Origin: Desulfogranum marinum
GTDB lineage: Bacteria; Desulfobacterota; Desulfobulbia; Desulfobulbales; Desulfobulbaceae
Length of the DNA: 64,000 nt
Assembly (NCBI RefSeq): GCF_016918565.1
Contig: NZ_JAFFQD010000025.1
Coordinates: 17,586 to 81,585 of the forward strand
Reading direction: 5' to 3'
Of this stretch, positions 1 to 9,241 are shown in pieces. The stretch's first letter is position 1. Every line of letters begins with the position of its first letter. A program made the translations under genes and the position numbers. The notes below the pieces were generated by a model that had not been told where the DNA came from, ran no database searches, and was given only the letters and a program-made list of their open reading frames with translations.

Positions 1-965
1 GTCATATTGTGATCGATCTGAGCATAATCAAGGCAAGGCTGGATTAACTCGCGAGGCATAAGTCCCCTAAGAAAGCTACTCATAGGATCATGGGGTCGTT
101 TTTGCAGGTCTCTCTGCATCCGGGCTTCAAGCTTAGCATCGTCAAGCGCAGGTTTAAGATCTAAAATGACAGCCACCTGTGCTCTTGAACGTAGTGCATC
201 TACAACAAGGGAACTTAGAGTGAGTATAATCGGACCGGAAAGGCCATTTTTGGTAAAACTGAGTTCACCAAATGCTTGGGTTTTTCTCTTTCCATTGATG
301 AACAAACGGGCATTGATATTTTTTAATTGCAGTCCGGCTAAACCGTTACCAATCCTTTCCGCGGTACGGAGTGGGACCAGCGCTGGGCGAGTAGTAACGA
401 TGGTGTGACCAACAGATTGTGCTAAACGATACCCATCTCCAGTAGAACCGGTGCGCGGATAACTGGCTCCACCAGTTGCCAGAATAACGGCATCAGCATA
501 TATTTTTTGGTTATGGCCGCACACCACTCCTGCAACTTGTCCTTTTTTCACCAGAAGGTCTACAACCGAAATCTCTGTGCGTAAATCTACTCCCGCCTCT
601 TTGACCCAATCGACCAATAGGCGAGCAACAAGGGGCGCATCACCATCTGCTGGAAAAACGCGTCCTCCTCGTTCAAAGCCGATTTTTAAGCCACGCTTTT
701 CAAAAAATGCTATAAGTTCACCTGAAAAAAACCGGCCAAATGCTTGCCTGAGAAAACGGCCTGATTTACCAAAATGATCGATAAATTCGACAATGGGAGC
801 CGTATTAGTAATATTGCAACGCCCCTTGCCGGTTATCCGAATTTTTCTTGCCGGAGTTTTCATCTTTTCCAGTAAAATGACATGCGCACCGTTAGTTGCG
901 GCTACACCAGCAGCCATCAGTCCGGATGCACCTCCGCCTATGACAATTATTTTTTTTTGAGCCAT
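1..965 (-). CDS. BaiN/YhiN-family FAD-dependent oxidoreductase, 3' end outside window
   Basis: The reading frame opens at an ATG at 965 and is still open at base 1, giving about 321 residues of a protein that is normally near 400. The N-terminus starts MAQKKIIVIGGGASGLMAAG, a Rossmann dinucleotide-binding GxGxxG signature for FAD. It is followed by the family motif KIRITGKGRCNITN and, further in, GRVFPADGDA and ATGGASYPRTGSTGDGY, which are typical of the HI0933/YhiN/BaiN flavoproteins. The true substrate of most members is unknown; some act on bile acids. It is transcribed leftward with no visible partner inside the window. Family assignment is firm and function is open. Confidence 0.9.
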   Translation of the reverse strand, partial: MAQKKIIVIGGGASGLMAAGVAATNGAHVILLEKMKTPARKIRITGKGRCNITNTAPIVEFIDHFGKSGRFLRQAFGRFFSGELIAFFEKRGLKIGFERGGRVFPADGDAPLVARLLVDWVKEAGVDLRTEISVVDLLVKKGQVAGVVCGHNQKIYADAVILATGGASYPRTGSTGDGYRLAQSVGHTIVTTRPALVPLRTAERIGNGLAGLQLKNINARLFINGKRKTQAFGELSFTKNGLSGPIILTLSSLVVDALRSRAQVAVILDLKPALDDAKLEARMQRDLQKRPHDPMSSFLRGLMPRELIQPCLDYAQIDHNM

Positions 966-1299
966 TATAAAATGTGTTAAACGAATAAAAGGGAAAATAA
1001 AGAAATCTAAGGGAGCAACTTTTTTTGGGAACGACGCTCATGCGCTTGCATTGCAAAAAAAAACTTATCTGCAGGATAGAGCACTCTTTATCACATCTCC
1101 TTGTTTACTGTTACTCTTTTCTGGTTAGAGGGCGTCTTGAATAATTAAATTTTTCGTCCACAATTGAAACAGACGAAAAAAAAATAGCCACAGGCATATA
1201 CATTGGTTACCACAGTGACCCTTACCGCAGAAGATAAAATTTTGGATGTTACAAGGAAGTTGGATGGATTAGCAATTTTTAAGATAGCTTTATTGTTTG
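966..1299. other. Intergenic stretch without recognisable gene
   Basis: This AT-rich gap separates two minus-strand genes. I see no open frame with coding character, no RNA gene and no clear terminator. Confidence 0.5.
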
Positions 1300-3138
1300 T
1301 TACGAGTAAGTCATCCCTGTCTTGACTTCATCAAGTACAGACCTCACCGAACGACCTAAATCTTCCATAAGGACAGGTTTTGCAAGATACTCGTTAACGC
1401 CTAAAGCAGAGGATTTATCAATATCGAGCTGCTCACTGAACCCGGTCGTAACTATAACCGGAAGTTGATCATTAATCTGCCTCACCCGTGCAAGCAGTTG
1501 CAGTCCTGTAAAATGAGGCATGGTAAGATCAGTTATGACTAAATCTATCCGGTCATGAAGGTTACGAAATGCCTCCAATGCTTCAAGACTGCTCACTCGC
1601 ATGGTTACCTTATAGCCCATTCTTTCAAGCATGTTTTTGGTGACTTCTGCAACAGATTTCTCATCATCAACCAAAAGAATATGCTCGTCACCTCTGGGAA
1701 TTGGCCCATGCACATTCTTATTGGTGGAACTCTTTTTCTTCATTTCAATAACAGGAAGATACACAAAGAAAGTGGTTCCTTTGCCCACCTCACTTGTTAC
1801 TCGGATACCTCCACCATAGCCTCGCAAAATACCATGTACTACGGACAACCCAAGGCCGGTTCCCTTGTTCCTTGCCTTGGTACTGAAGTAGGGATCAAAA
1901 ATCTTATCAATGGTCGTTGTATCCATCCCATGTCCGGTATCTGCAACGGTAAGACAAAGATACCGCCCGGGTGAGAGTGTTTCATGGTCGCAATCATCAA
2001 CCCCTAAAAAAACTTCGCTAAGTTCAAGCTGTAAAGTACCCTTTATATTTTCCATGGCGTGAAAACCATTGGTAATCAAATTCATGATCACTTGATGTAA
2101 CTGGGTGGTGTCAGCCATAACCAAAGGCAAATTAGCCGGGATTTCCTGGGCAAGCGTAATAGTCGCAGGCAAAATAGGACGAATAAGCTGCATAACTTCT
2201 TCAATGACCTTCTCCATGGAAACCGGTCTTATTTCCTGTTTCACCTCTCTACTAAAGGTTAAAATTTGCCTGACAAGATCACGCGCTCTTTTGGATGCAT
2301 CCAGTATCCGATGACAATGCTCCTGCATTACTTCATTATTGCCGGCTTCAAGTAACATTAACTCAGCTCTCCCCATAATGGGAGAAAGGATGTTATTGAA
2401 ATCGTGAGCAATTCCACCGGCGAGACTTCCTATTGCTTCTAATTTCTGGGTTTGCTGTATTTGTTTTTCATACTCCTTTTTTTCCTGCTTGAGTTGGGTC
2501 TGCTCCGTAATATCAATAACTGAGGCGTATACTTTCTCCCAGTTTTGCTCGTAGCCAGCTGCAACAACAGCTCTTAATTCAATGGTCAGATTTCTACCAG
2601 ACAACGTACGATCAGAAATTGTCACGTCAAAGGAGCCGCAATCGAGAAACCCCAATATTTCTTCTTTGATAATCCACTCTGACCCCTGAGGTAAAATATC
2701 CTTTATTCCTGACAAATCGTTTTTATCGTCAATCTCATATAAATCAAGCGTGCGCGCATTAACATCTGTAACCTTTATCTTATCAGCACACACTCGCAAG
2801 GCCTCTGGGTGCATTTCAAAATATAACCCAAAATCCTGTACACCCTCAGCCTGAAGGTCATCAATGTAGCTCTTTACCTCTGAAAGGTCCTCCTCCCATA
2901 ACGAAATAGGCGATTGTTCAAAAATAAGATGATATCGCGCTTCAGCCTTTTTTAATTCTTCATTTTTTGTAAAAATAACTTTCTTGTTTCGATAGTTGAG
3001 AACAAACAATAGAATCAAAAGAATGATAACAATGGTGAGTCCGCCTGTGACGAATGCAGGTCTGTAAGACAAATCAATATATTCGGTGAAGTTCCTTAGT
3101 AAGGAAAGAAAAAAATCACCGACAGAATTATAACTCAT
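1300..3138 (-). CDS. Hybrid sensor histidine kinase (TM-PAS-HisKA-HATPase-REC)
   Basis: A 612-residue membrane-anchored signalling protein. One hydrophobic segment lies near residues 29-49, followed by a PAS-like region (about 60-215) and a coiled linker. The HisKA domain carries the phospho-acceptor in GGIAHDFNNIL near residue 245. The ATPase domain shows the N box (VIMNLITNGFHAM), DTGHGMD and GTGLGLSVVHG. A C-terminal receiver (about 485-600) has the phospho-acceptor Asp in LVITDLTMPHF and the conserved K in YLAKPV. The H box (HDFNN) and fused receiver are typical of PAS hybrid kinases that signal through a phosphorelay or feed back on themselves. No cognate regulator is adjacent, and the signal is not predictable. 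Confidence 0.93.
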   Translation of the reverse strand: MSYNSVGDFFLSLLRNFTEYIDLSYRPAFVTGGLTIVIILLILLFVLNYRNKKVIFTKNEELKKAEARYHLIFEQSPISLWEEDLSEVKSYIDDLQAEGVQDFGLYFEMHPEALRVCADKIKVTDVNARTLDLYEIDDKNDLSGIKDILPQGSEWIIKEEILGFLDCGSFDVTISDRTLSGRNLTIELRAVVAAGYEQNWEKVYASVIDITEQTQLKQEKKEYEKQIQQTQKLEAIGSLAGGIAHDFNNILSPIMGRAELMLLEAGNNEVMQEHCHRILDASKRARDLVRQILTFSREVKQEIRPVSMEKVIEEVMQLIRPILPATITLAQEIPANLPLVMADTTQLHQVIMNLITNGFHAMENIKGTLQLELSEVFLGVDDCDHETLSPGRYLCLTVADTGHGMDTTTIDKIFDPYFSTKARNKGTGLGLSVVHGILRGYGGGIRVTSEVGKGTTFFVYLPVIEMKKKSSTNKNVHGPIPRGDEHILLVDDEKSVAEVTKNMLERMGYKVTMRVSSLEALEAFRNLHDRIDLVITDLTMPHFTGLQLLARVRQINDQLPVIVTTGFSEQLDIDKSSALGVNEYLAKPVLMEDLGRSVRSVLDEVKTGMTYS

Positions 3139-3988
3139 TGTTTAGTTGTCTTGTTTCGTTGCTAAAAAAAAATAACCGATTCAACCTTTGTAACTCCCTC
3201 AAAGCAGCTATCGAACGCTGCATACCTCTTGTCTTGTTGGATTGGAAAAAGTTGATCCACAGAACCGGCACAAAGAGAACTTCCCAAAAAGCAAAAAAGG
3301 ATGAGTATCAAACAAATCCTATGCAGATGGAGCACTGTTGAATTGAGAGAGATCGTGTTCACAATAGTACGAACCACAATATAAATTGAAAGAAATCAAG
3401 TAAAAGCATTCTCTTCTATCCTAGGACGGAAAGGCATTTTTTGTCAAAATTAAAAACAGGAAAAGTTGCTATTTAAACAGCAATTTTTACGTAATAAAAA
3501 TGGAAATACAAAATGAGTGATGACAGAAAATACCACGTTACCCTCTTTGTCTTTGCATTTCGACAAGGCATAACCTTTCCCCACCAAAAATAACAACAAA
3601 CACACCTCCACCTTTCCCTTTTCCCCTGTACAGCTAACGGCCCCGTGGATAATGAGAATTTTAGGGCACGATTGAGGTATGGAAAAAAATACATGCGATA
3701 ATAATTGTTTTCGGATTATTCGCTTACATCCGTAGTAATTTCCTAAGCATAAAGGCGTCAGCACTAGGCTCCGAGATATTGGACAAAAAGGCTATCAGGT
3801 AAAATGACCTTATACCTGTGCTCTGCTTTTCAGTCAGATAGTGCGCAGGAAGGATGTTGCTGAATAGTTACCTATTTCTTTTTGTTTTTTTCCTGTTATA
3901 TTGTAGACAAAGAGTTCATCTTTACGTTCTTTCATTTCAAGACCCCTTTGTCTATATATGGCCCTCATGTTGTAAGGAGAAAAAATTC
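3139..3988. other. 850-bp intergenic region, no convincing gene
   Basis: Short open frames occur, one of them encoding a signal-peptide-like stretch (3162-3377, minus), but none has family similarity I recognise. A weak Fnr-like dyad, TTGAA-AGAA-ATCAA, lies at 3386-3399, far from either gene. The last 15 bases hold the ribosome binding site AAGGAG (3974-3979) of the next gene. Confidence 0.4.
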
Positions 3989-5143
3989 ATGGCAATTTTC
4001 AAATACCAGGCAAAAGACCTTTTTCAATGGCTTACCGAAAAACAGGATATCGTTGTCCTCGATGTTCGTAACGATAAAGATTTCAAACGATTTCAGGTTG
4101 AAAGTCCTTATTCTTTTGAAATGCTCAATGTCTCCTATTATGACTTTATGGAAATAGAAGAAGAGTCGGTCAATCGGGTACCAAAAAACAAAAAAATAAA
4201 GATAGTATGTGCTAAAGAAGGGTCAGCCAAATATGTCGCTGAAATTTTAGAAAAAAATGGATTTAAAGATGTTGGATACCTTGCAGGCGGCATCAAATCC
4301 TGGGGCAATCTTCTGGTCCCCAAAATAATCGAAAAAAATGACACCTACGAGCTCTACCAGTTTATTCGACCAGGTAAAGCATCGTGCAGTTACGGGCTCA
4401 TAAGCGGCAAGGAAATCATGTTTTTTGATCCCTCACGAGCTATTGATTTTTACCTGGATTTTGCAAAACAAAAAGGATGCACAGTTGTCAGGACCTTTGA
4501 AACCCATCTGCAGGCAGATTATATTGCTGGAAGCCGTGATATAGCAAATACAACCGGCGCTATCTTTCATGCTAACGAAAAGGACTTTCAAGGATCTAAA
4601 AACCCCTATAAGCCTTTGGTGGACGGGGAAACATTCACCTTCAGCAATGGGGGAGCGCAGGTGAGAGTCTTGTTCACTCCAGGGCACACGCCGGGATCGA
4701 CCTGTTTTATCATTGATGAAAAGTATATCATCTCCGGTGATATGATTTTTATCAATTCTGTCGGAAGACCCGACCTTGGCGGTAAAGCAGAAGAGTGGGC
4801 ACACCTGCTTTATGATTCAATCCAGCTCATCAAGCAACTTGATCCGGAGCTCAACGTCCTTCCTGGTCATTATATTGACTGGGCTGAAGCCAATGATGAT
4901 CTTGTATTTACCCTCCCTTTACAACAGGTGTTAGCTCGAAACAAAAACATATACGATATCAAAGAGTTAAACGAATTCATTCAATTCATCAAAGACAATA
5001 TGCGTCCCCAGCCGGAGGAATATGCTAAAATCCGCCTGGTAAATGCCAACCTTGAACAGTTTGAAGACGATAAACAAGAAGAACTTGATCTCGGAAAAAA
5101 TGAATGTGCGGCATCTGCCTATGCCAAAACGCAAGCGCAGTAA
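3989..5143 (+). CDS. Rhodanese / metallo-beta-lactamase fusion, persulfide-dioxygenase-like
   Basis: The start at 3989 is chosen because AAGGAG lies 9 bases upstream; a longer in-frame opening at 3854 only adds a non-homologous hydrophobic stretch. Residues 1-105 form a rhodanese domain with the catalytic Cys74 in IVCAKEGSA. Residues 110-384 form an ETHE1/CstB-type metallo-beta-lactamase domain (TPGHTPGSTCFI, SGDMIFINSVGRPDL, LPGHY). The usual HxHxDH motif is changed to H173-x-Q175-x-D177-Y178. By alignment with human ETHE1, the three mononuclear-iron ligands are retained as H173, H233 and D251. Known relatives oxidise glutathione or low-molecular-weight persulfide to sulfite, and fused rhodanese domains transfer sulfane sulfur. 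Cytosolic handling of sulfide-derived persulfide is the likely role. It stands alone. Confidence 0.85.
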   Translation: MAIFKYQAKDLFQWLTEKQDIVVLDVRNDKDFKRFQVESPYSFEMLNVSYYDFMEIEEESVNRVPKNKKIKIVCAKEGSAKYVAEILEKNGFKDVGYLAGGIKSWGNLLVPKIIEKNDTYELYQFIRPGKASCSYGLISGKEIMFFDPSRAIDFYLDFAKQKGCTVVRTFETHLQADYIAGSRDIANTTGAIFHANEKDFQGSKNPYKPLVDGETFTFSNGGAQVRVLFTPGHTPGSTCFIIDEKYIISGDMIFINSVGRPDLGGKAEEWAHLLYDSIQLIKQLDPELNVLPGHYIDWAEANDDLVFTLPLQQVLARNKNIYDIKELNEFIQFIKDNMRPQPEEYAKIRLVNANLEQFEDDKQEELDLGKNECAASAYAKTQAQ

Positions 5144-5607
5144 CAAATGTGGCTATTTTTATTGAATAATTCACGAGCGATCAAAACGCGGTGCAGATAC
5201 CGAGCGGCAACGCTGTTGATCAGACTTCAATACGTTGCCGACACAGCAGGTCGTGGCTTATGGCTAGCTTGTTTTTCCCTTGATTACAGGGATAAGAGTG
5301 AATTGCAGACAATAAACCATGTTCAGGCTCATGGCCGCCAAGGATGCTGGTTCGCCTGAAAACTCTTTTGAGATAAACACACGTTGAGTACGTGGTGCCG
5401 GCTTAAGACTAACTACGCTTGTTACCGATAAAGCTAGGCCGAGTTTCTTATGAACTTTTTGATTTTAAACAAAATGAATTGATATTATTGCTTAAAGAGT
5501 AATTGAATAATTAACAGTCTGTTTTTCGTTTTTAATCAAAAAGTTCCTCCCTCGGGCGAGACTCAGCCACTTGCAGAACAAGTTCCACAAGTGAGTTAAT
5601 CGAAACA
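5144..5607. other. Intergenic region with a spaced inverted repeat
   Basis: No gene is apparent. A 13-base inverted repeat is present: GAACTTTTTGATT at 5452-5464 and its complement AATCAAAAAGTTC at about 5533-5546, roughly 70 bases apart and AT-rich between. It could form a long hairpin or be the ends of a small element remnant. Confidence 0.4.
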
Positions 5608-6351
5608 ATGCCGAAAAAGATGCCGACGTGTAACCGCCTGAACTTTTTTTTTACCCTGCTTTTGTTGCTGGTAGCGTCGCCCATAGCGCCTTGCAACGCG
5701 ACCGAGGGGAGCCCAACCGGTGGCAAGGCTGGACATTTTTTTTCAGCCATCCAAAACGAGGTAGGTCATAAACTCAGCGCCCGAGGACTTACCCTCGGTA
5801 ATCAGGTGTTTATCCGCATCCTCAAGTTGCCGGGCATTCTTGAATTGTGGGTCAAAAAAGACACAACATTTGAGCTTTTTTCCTCCTACCCTATTTGTAC
5901 CTATTCCGGATATCCTGGTCCCAAATTAAGAGAAGGCGATTTGCAAAGTCCGGAAGGTTTTTACCATGTCCGACGTAACCAACTCAACCCCACATCGAGT
6001 TACCATCTTGCGTTTGACATTGGCTATCCAAATTTATACGATCTCAATAATCATCGGGATGGAAGCAACATAATGATCCATGGAGGTTGCTCTTCCACAG
6101 GATGCTTCGCCATGGGTGATAAAAAGATGGAGGAAATTTACGTTACAGTGCAACAGGCATTACTCGCTGGGCAACAAAAAGTAGAAGTACATATATTTCC
6201 ATTTGCACTTACAAAGCCCAATCTTGAACGTTTTTCCCAATCACCCTGGATCAACTTCTGGAAATCAATGGCGCCAATGTATATTTTTTTTGAAAAACGA
6301 AAACAATTACCGATAATAACCGTGGTCAAGAACAGCTACTCTCTAAACTGA
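5608..6351 (+). CDS. L,D-transpeptidase (YkuD domain, YafK/DpaA-like)
   Basis: A 247-residue exported protein. A signal peptide (basic start, hydrophobic 12-28, small residues before NATEG) leads to a YkuD catalytic domain. The signature HGGCSSTGCFAMGD near residues 157-170 supplies the catalytic Cys and His of L,D-transpeptidases. The sequence around it (SPEGFYHV, YHLAFDIGYPN) resembles the E. coli YafK/DpaA group, which acts on meso-diaminopimelate links in peptidoglycan, including release of Braun-type lipoprotein. Periplasmic peptidoglycan editing is therefore likely. It is followed by a PilZ gene and a diguanylate cyclase on the same strand, which may be cotranscribed. Family assignment is secure and the exact bond attacked is inferred. 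Confidence 0.88.
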   Translation: MPKKMPTCNRLNFFFTLLLLLVASPIAPCNATEGSPTGGKAGHFFSAIQNEVGHKLSARGLTLGNQVFIRILKLPGILELWVKKDTTFELFSSYPICTYSGYPGPKLREGDLQSPEGFYHVRRNQLNPTSSYHLAFDIGYPNLYDLNNHRDGSNIMIHGGCSSTGCFAMGDKKMEEIYVTVQQALLAGQQKVEVHIFPFALTKPNLERFSQSPWINFWKSMAPMYIFFEKRKQLPIITVVKNSYSLN

Positions 6352-6410
6352 GAGCCACAACTGAATATATCTGACTCTCCTTATCAATCAACAACTTGGC
6401 AGCTACACCA

Positions 6411-6746
6411 ATGAATAACGAACGCCGACAAGCACAACGTATACATTTTACATCCACAGCACTGGTCCATTTTGACTCCGGGCAGACACTCTCGGCCGCA
6501 GTTAAAACCGAAAATATCAGCCTTAAAGGACTGTTTATTATAACAGAAACCAAAATACCCCTACAGACGGATTGCTCCGTTGACATTACGCTGGAAGGGA
6601 AAAGCAGCACCTTGCAATTCACAGTTGTCGGTACCGTCTGTCGCCATGAACCAGAGGGTTTTGCAATGGTTTTTTCTACACTTTCACCTGACAGTTATGC
6701 TCATATTACCAATTTGATGCACCTACGGGATCAATCTGACAAATAA
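6411..6746 (+). CDS. PilZ domain protein (c-di-GMP receptor)
   Basis: About 111 residues, nearly all one PilZ domain. The two c-di-GMP-binding motifs are visible: ERRQAQR near the N-terminus (RxxxR) and ENISLKGLFI (D/N-x-S-x-x-G). I use the ATG at 6411; a TTG at 6396 would add five residues. The next gene, 40 bases on, encodes a diguanylate cyclase, so maker and reader of the second messenger are probably coexpressed. Single-domain PilZ proteins act by binding partner proteins; candidates include motility or envelope enzymes, but the partner cannot be told from sequence. Confidence 0.88.
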   Translation: MNNERRQAQRIHFTSTALVHFDSGQTLSAAVKTENISLKGLFIITETKIPLQTDCSVDITLEGKSSTLQFTVVGTVCRHEPEGFAMVFSTLSPDSYAHITNLMHLRDQSDK

Positions 6747-6786
6747 ACGCAACCTTACCTATCCAACATCACCCCATGTTAGAGAC

Positions 6787-8403
6787 ATGATCCAAGAGCA
6801 GACACCACTCTATCGCCCCAGCATTAAGCTCTTTTTTATCCTGTTTTTCACAACCGGTGCGATCCTCAGTGGTCTCCTCACTTTTTTTTATCAAAAAGAG
6901 ACAAGAGACTTAACACACTTCATTAAAATCCAGGAATCATACGGTCTTGAATTACGGAAAAAGAGGATCAGCTCTATTTTTAAGGATATCAAGGCAGACA
7001 TCTTTTTTCTCCGAGACCAAAACGAACTCCGCCAATATCTGCGGACCGAAAAAAAACAACAACTCACCCTGATGGGGCAGGAATATATTTCTTTGGCAAA
7101 AAGTACTCGTATGTATGACCAGATTAGGTACATCGATAAACAGGGGATGGAAATCTTACGGGTAAACTTCAATCAAGGTGAACCGCTCATTGTCCCGGAC
7201 GACCAGCTACAGTCAAAAGCTGACAGATATTATTATAAAGAATGTGTTTCGCTGAAGAAAGACGAGGTCTTTGTCTCTCCTTTCGATCTGAATGTAGAAC
7301 ATGGAACGGTTGAGCAACCCTTTAAGCCCATGATCCGATTATGCACACCGGTTTTTGATAACCATGGTACAGAACGTGGGGTACTCGTTTTAAATTTTCT
7401 AGGCCAGGATATACTCACGAGCCTACTTTCCATCGAGCGGGTATCACTTGGTCAAACTATGCTGGTCAATAATCAAGGGTATTGGCTCAGGCACCCTGAC
7501 CCTGCATACGAGTGGGGTTTTATGTTTCAGGATAAAGCAGATGTTTCATTGGCGATCCAATCGCCTGAAGTCTGGAAAGAAATACAATCATCCGCCAAGG
7601 AACAAATAGGTACCCCAGAAGGTCTTTATTCATTTAACACTGTGCTGCCTATGCTGGATGAGGCTGAACCAAGTCAATATGCATCGCCGGCAAAAGGAAC
7701 CATCGGGCAATACAGATGGCATCTGATATCATTTCTTCCACAACAAAAAATTGACCAAAAGTCCCATGCCATTTTTATGCAATTTTTGATTCTGGGTGCT
7801 GTTCTTTTCATTTTGACAGCCATCGGATCGTGGAGCATGGCCTATGCTGTTACCAAAAGAAAAATTGCTCAAAATAGATTAAAAACAATGGCCTATTTTG
7901 ACACTTTGACAAACCTGCCCAACAGGCGCCATTTTTTCGACCGCCTCGAAGAAGCGGTTTCGCATGGAAATCGATACAATAATACGTTGGCGCTGATGTA
8001 TGTTGACCTCGATGGCTTTAAAAACATCAACGATAGTTTAGGCCATGACGCTGGAGACACGCTCCTGCAGCACGTAGCGTATTGCCTGCGAAAAACATGC
8101 AGAAAATCTGATACGGTTTCACGCCTTGGTGGTGATGAATTTGCCATCCTTATCCCGGAAGTTGCCTCCCAGGAAGACATTGCAACCATTGCTGCTAAAA
8201 TTATAGCTATCCTTTCCCAGCCAATAACCATCAACAATGCACAAGCTCAAGTGGGAGCAAGTATAGGGATAACTCTTTTCCCTGCAGACGGTGATGAGGT
8301 GAGCCAACTACTCAGCAATGCTGACTCAGCAATGTATCTGGCTAAGAGTCAGGGAAAAAATCAGTACCTCTTCTTTAGCGATACCCAACCTCCAAAAAAT
8401 TAA
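6787..8403 (+). CDS. Membrane diguanylate cyclase with periplasmic Cache-type sensor
   Basis: A 538-residue protein. It has a first membrane segment near residues 12-30, a periplasmic region of about 280 residues resembling double-Cache sensors, a second membrane segment near 330-350, and a C-terminal GGDEF domain. The active site is intact (VSRLGGDEFAIL, near residue 449). An inhibitory RxxD site lies five residues upstream (RKSD), so product inhibition by c-di-GMP is expected. The enzyme makes c-di-GMP from two GTP in response to a periplasmic ligand. It lies directly after the PilZ gene. There is no EAL domain. Confidence 0.93.
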   Translation: MIQEQTPLYRPSIKLFFILFFTTGAILSGLLTFFYQKETRDLTHFIKIQESYGLELRKKRISSIFKDIKADIFFLRDQNELRQYLRTEKKQQLTLMGQEYISLAKSTRMYDQIRYIDKQGMEILRVNFNQGEPLIVPDDQLQSKADRYYYKECVSLKKDEVFVSPFDLNVEHGTVEQPFKPMIRLCTPVFDNHGTERGVLVLNFLGQDILTSLLSIERVSLGQTMLVNNQGYWLRHPDPAYEWGFMFQDKADVSLAIQSPEVWKEIQSSAKEQIGTPEGLYSFNTVLPMLDEAEPSQYASPAKGTIGQYRWHLISFLPQQKIDQKSHAIFMQFLILGAVLFILTAIGSWSMAYAVTKRKIAQNRLKTMAYFDTLTNLPNRRHFFDRLEEAVSHGNRYNNTLALMYVDLDGFKNINDSLGHDAGDTLLQHVAYCLRKTCRKSDTVSRLGGDEFAILIPEVASQEDIATIAAKIIAILSQPITINNAQAQVGASIGITLFPADGDEVSQLLSNADSAMYLAKSQGKNQYLFFSDTQPPKN

Positions 8404-8459
8404 TCAACAGTACCTGTTCATTGAAAAATTTTTTTTCATACATGCTATAGAAAGACCTC

Positions 8460-9122
8460 TCATCGCTCACGAAGGCGCTCCAAATCAAGCAGACGAATGG
8501 TCTTGCCTGCGACCTTGATCAGCCCTTCTTCGCTCATTTTTGCAAAAATTCGAGACAACGTTTCCGGAGTTGTTCCCAAAAGGCTTGCCAACTGCCCTTT
8601 GGGAACATCGAGCACCACCTCTTCTTCCCTGTTTTGCTCCTCTATAAGATAGAGAAGGTAAGAGGCAAGCCGTCCAGGCACTTCTTTCAGGGTCAAATTT
8701 TCAACCTGGGTTGTAAATCTTCGCAATCGCATGGACAAGACAGCTAACATGCTCAAAGCCAGTGATGGGTTGGCTTTGAGTAAATTAATAAATTCCAACC
8801 TTGGGAAAAAAAACAACTCCGAAGCTGCGAGGGTAGATGCCGAAGCAGGAAAAGGAGTACCATGAAAAACAGGCACCTCACCAAAAGGCTCGCCAACACC
8901 GAATATATGCAGGATCTGTTCCTTGCCGTCGGTTGATAATTTGAAAATTTTTACCTTTCCGCTAGCCACCATATAAAACCCATTGCCAGGCTCGCCGTCA
9001 TGAAACACAGCCTGCCCACGCTGATATTTTTTCGAAACGGAAATACTACACAGAGCATCGAGTTGCTCGTCAGGCAAACCGTTAAAAAGCAGGCTTTTTT
9101 TGAGAATTTCTTTTTTTTTCAC
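8460..9122 (-). CDS. Crp/Fnr-family regulator, HcpR-like
   Basis: A 220-residue regulator. Residues 10-120 form a cyclic-nucleotide-binding-type beta barrel (GEPGNGFYMVASGKVKIF, GEPFGEVPVF), then a long helix, then a C-terminal winged helix. Its recognition helix TTPETLSRIF carries the E-x-x-S-R pattern that reads TTGA half-sites in Fnr relatives. The cysteines of an Fnr iron-sulfur cluster are absent, so it is not an oxygen-sensing Fnr. It starts at a GTG (9122) and is divergent from hcp with a TTGAC-N4-ATCAA operator between them. This matches HcpR, the NO-responsive activator of hcp in sulfate reducers. The name is inferred from context; effector binding is not visible. Confidence 0.85.
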   Translation of the reverse strand: MKKKEILKKSLLFNGLPDEQLDALCSISVSKKYQRGQAVFHDGEPGNGFYMVASGKVKIFKLSTDGKEQILHIFGVGEPFGEVPVFHGTPFPASASTLAASELFFFPRLEFINLLKANPSLALSMLAVLSMRLRRFTTQVENLTLKEVPGRLASYLLYLIEEQNREEEVVLDVPKGQLASLLGTTPETLSRIFAKMSEEGLIKVAGKTIRLLDLERLRER

Positions 9123-9145
9123 TTTTTTTAATAAAAATTTATTTT

Positions 9146-9159
9146 TTGACCTAGATCAA
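9146..9159. promoter_or_regulatory. Fnr/HcpR-type operator in the hcp promoter
   Basis: The dyad TTGAC-CTAG-ATCAA is centred at 9152.5. A -10-like TATGAT lies at 9181-9186, which puts the site centre about 40 bases before the expected transcript start, the usual position for activation by Crp/Fnr proteins. The site is also 24 bases upstream of the divergent regulator gene, so autoregulation is possible. Confidence 0.75.
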
Positions 9160-9241
9160 TTGAAGAACCACTCTTAGGTGTATGATGTGTGCATTCAATA
9201 TGACACACAACCTACAATAACTCACTTGAGGAAAAACTACT

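Noticed and set aside
3162..3377. Minus-strand ORF with a signal-peptide-like stretch just upstream of the hybrid kinase
   Set aside because: I tested whether it could be a frameshifted N-terminus of the kinase; the kinase frame has an in-frame stop (TAA) right before its ATG, and the ORF has no recognisable domain. Left as non-coding.
3386..3399. TTGAA-AGAA-ATCAA, an Fnr-like dyad
   Set aside because: One half-site deviates and it is several hundred bases from either flanking start, unlike the two sites assigned to the NO regulon.
3450..3764. 104-codon ORF in the 3.1-4.0 kb gap
   Set aside because: Composition looks like random translation of AT-rich DNA, there is no ribosome site and no family match.
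5147..5359. 70-codon ORF right after the persulfide-dioxygenase-like gene
   Set aside because: No ribosome binding site, no domain, and arginine/tryptophan-rich composition unlike neighbouring genes.
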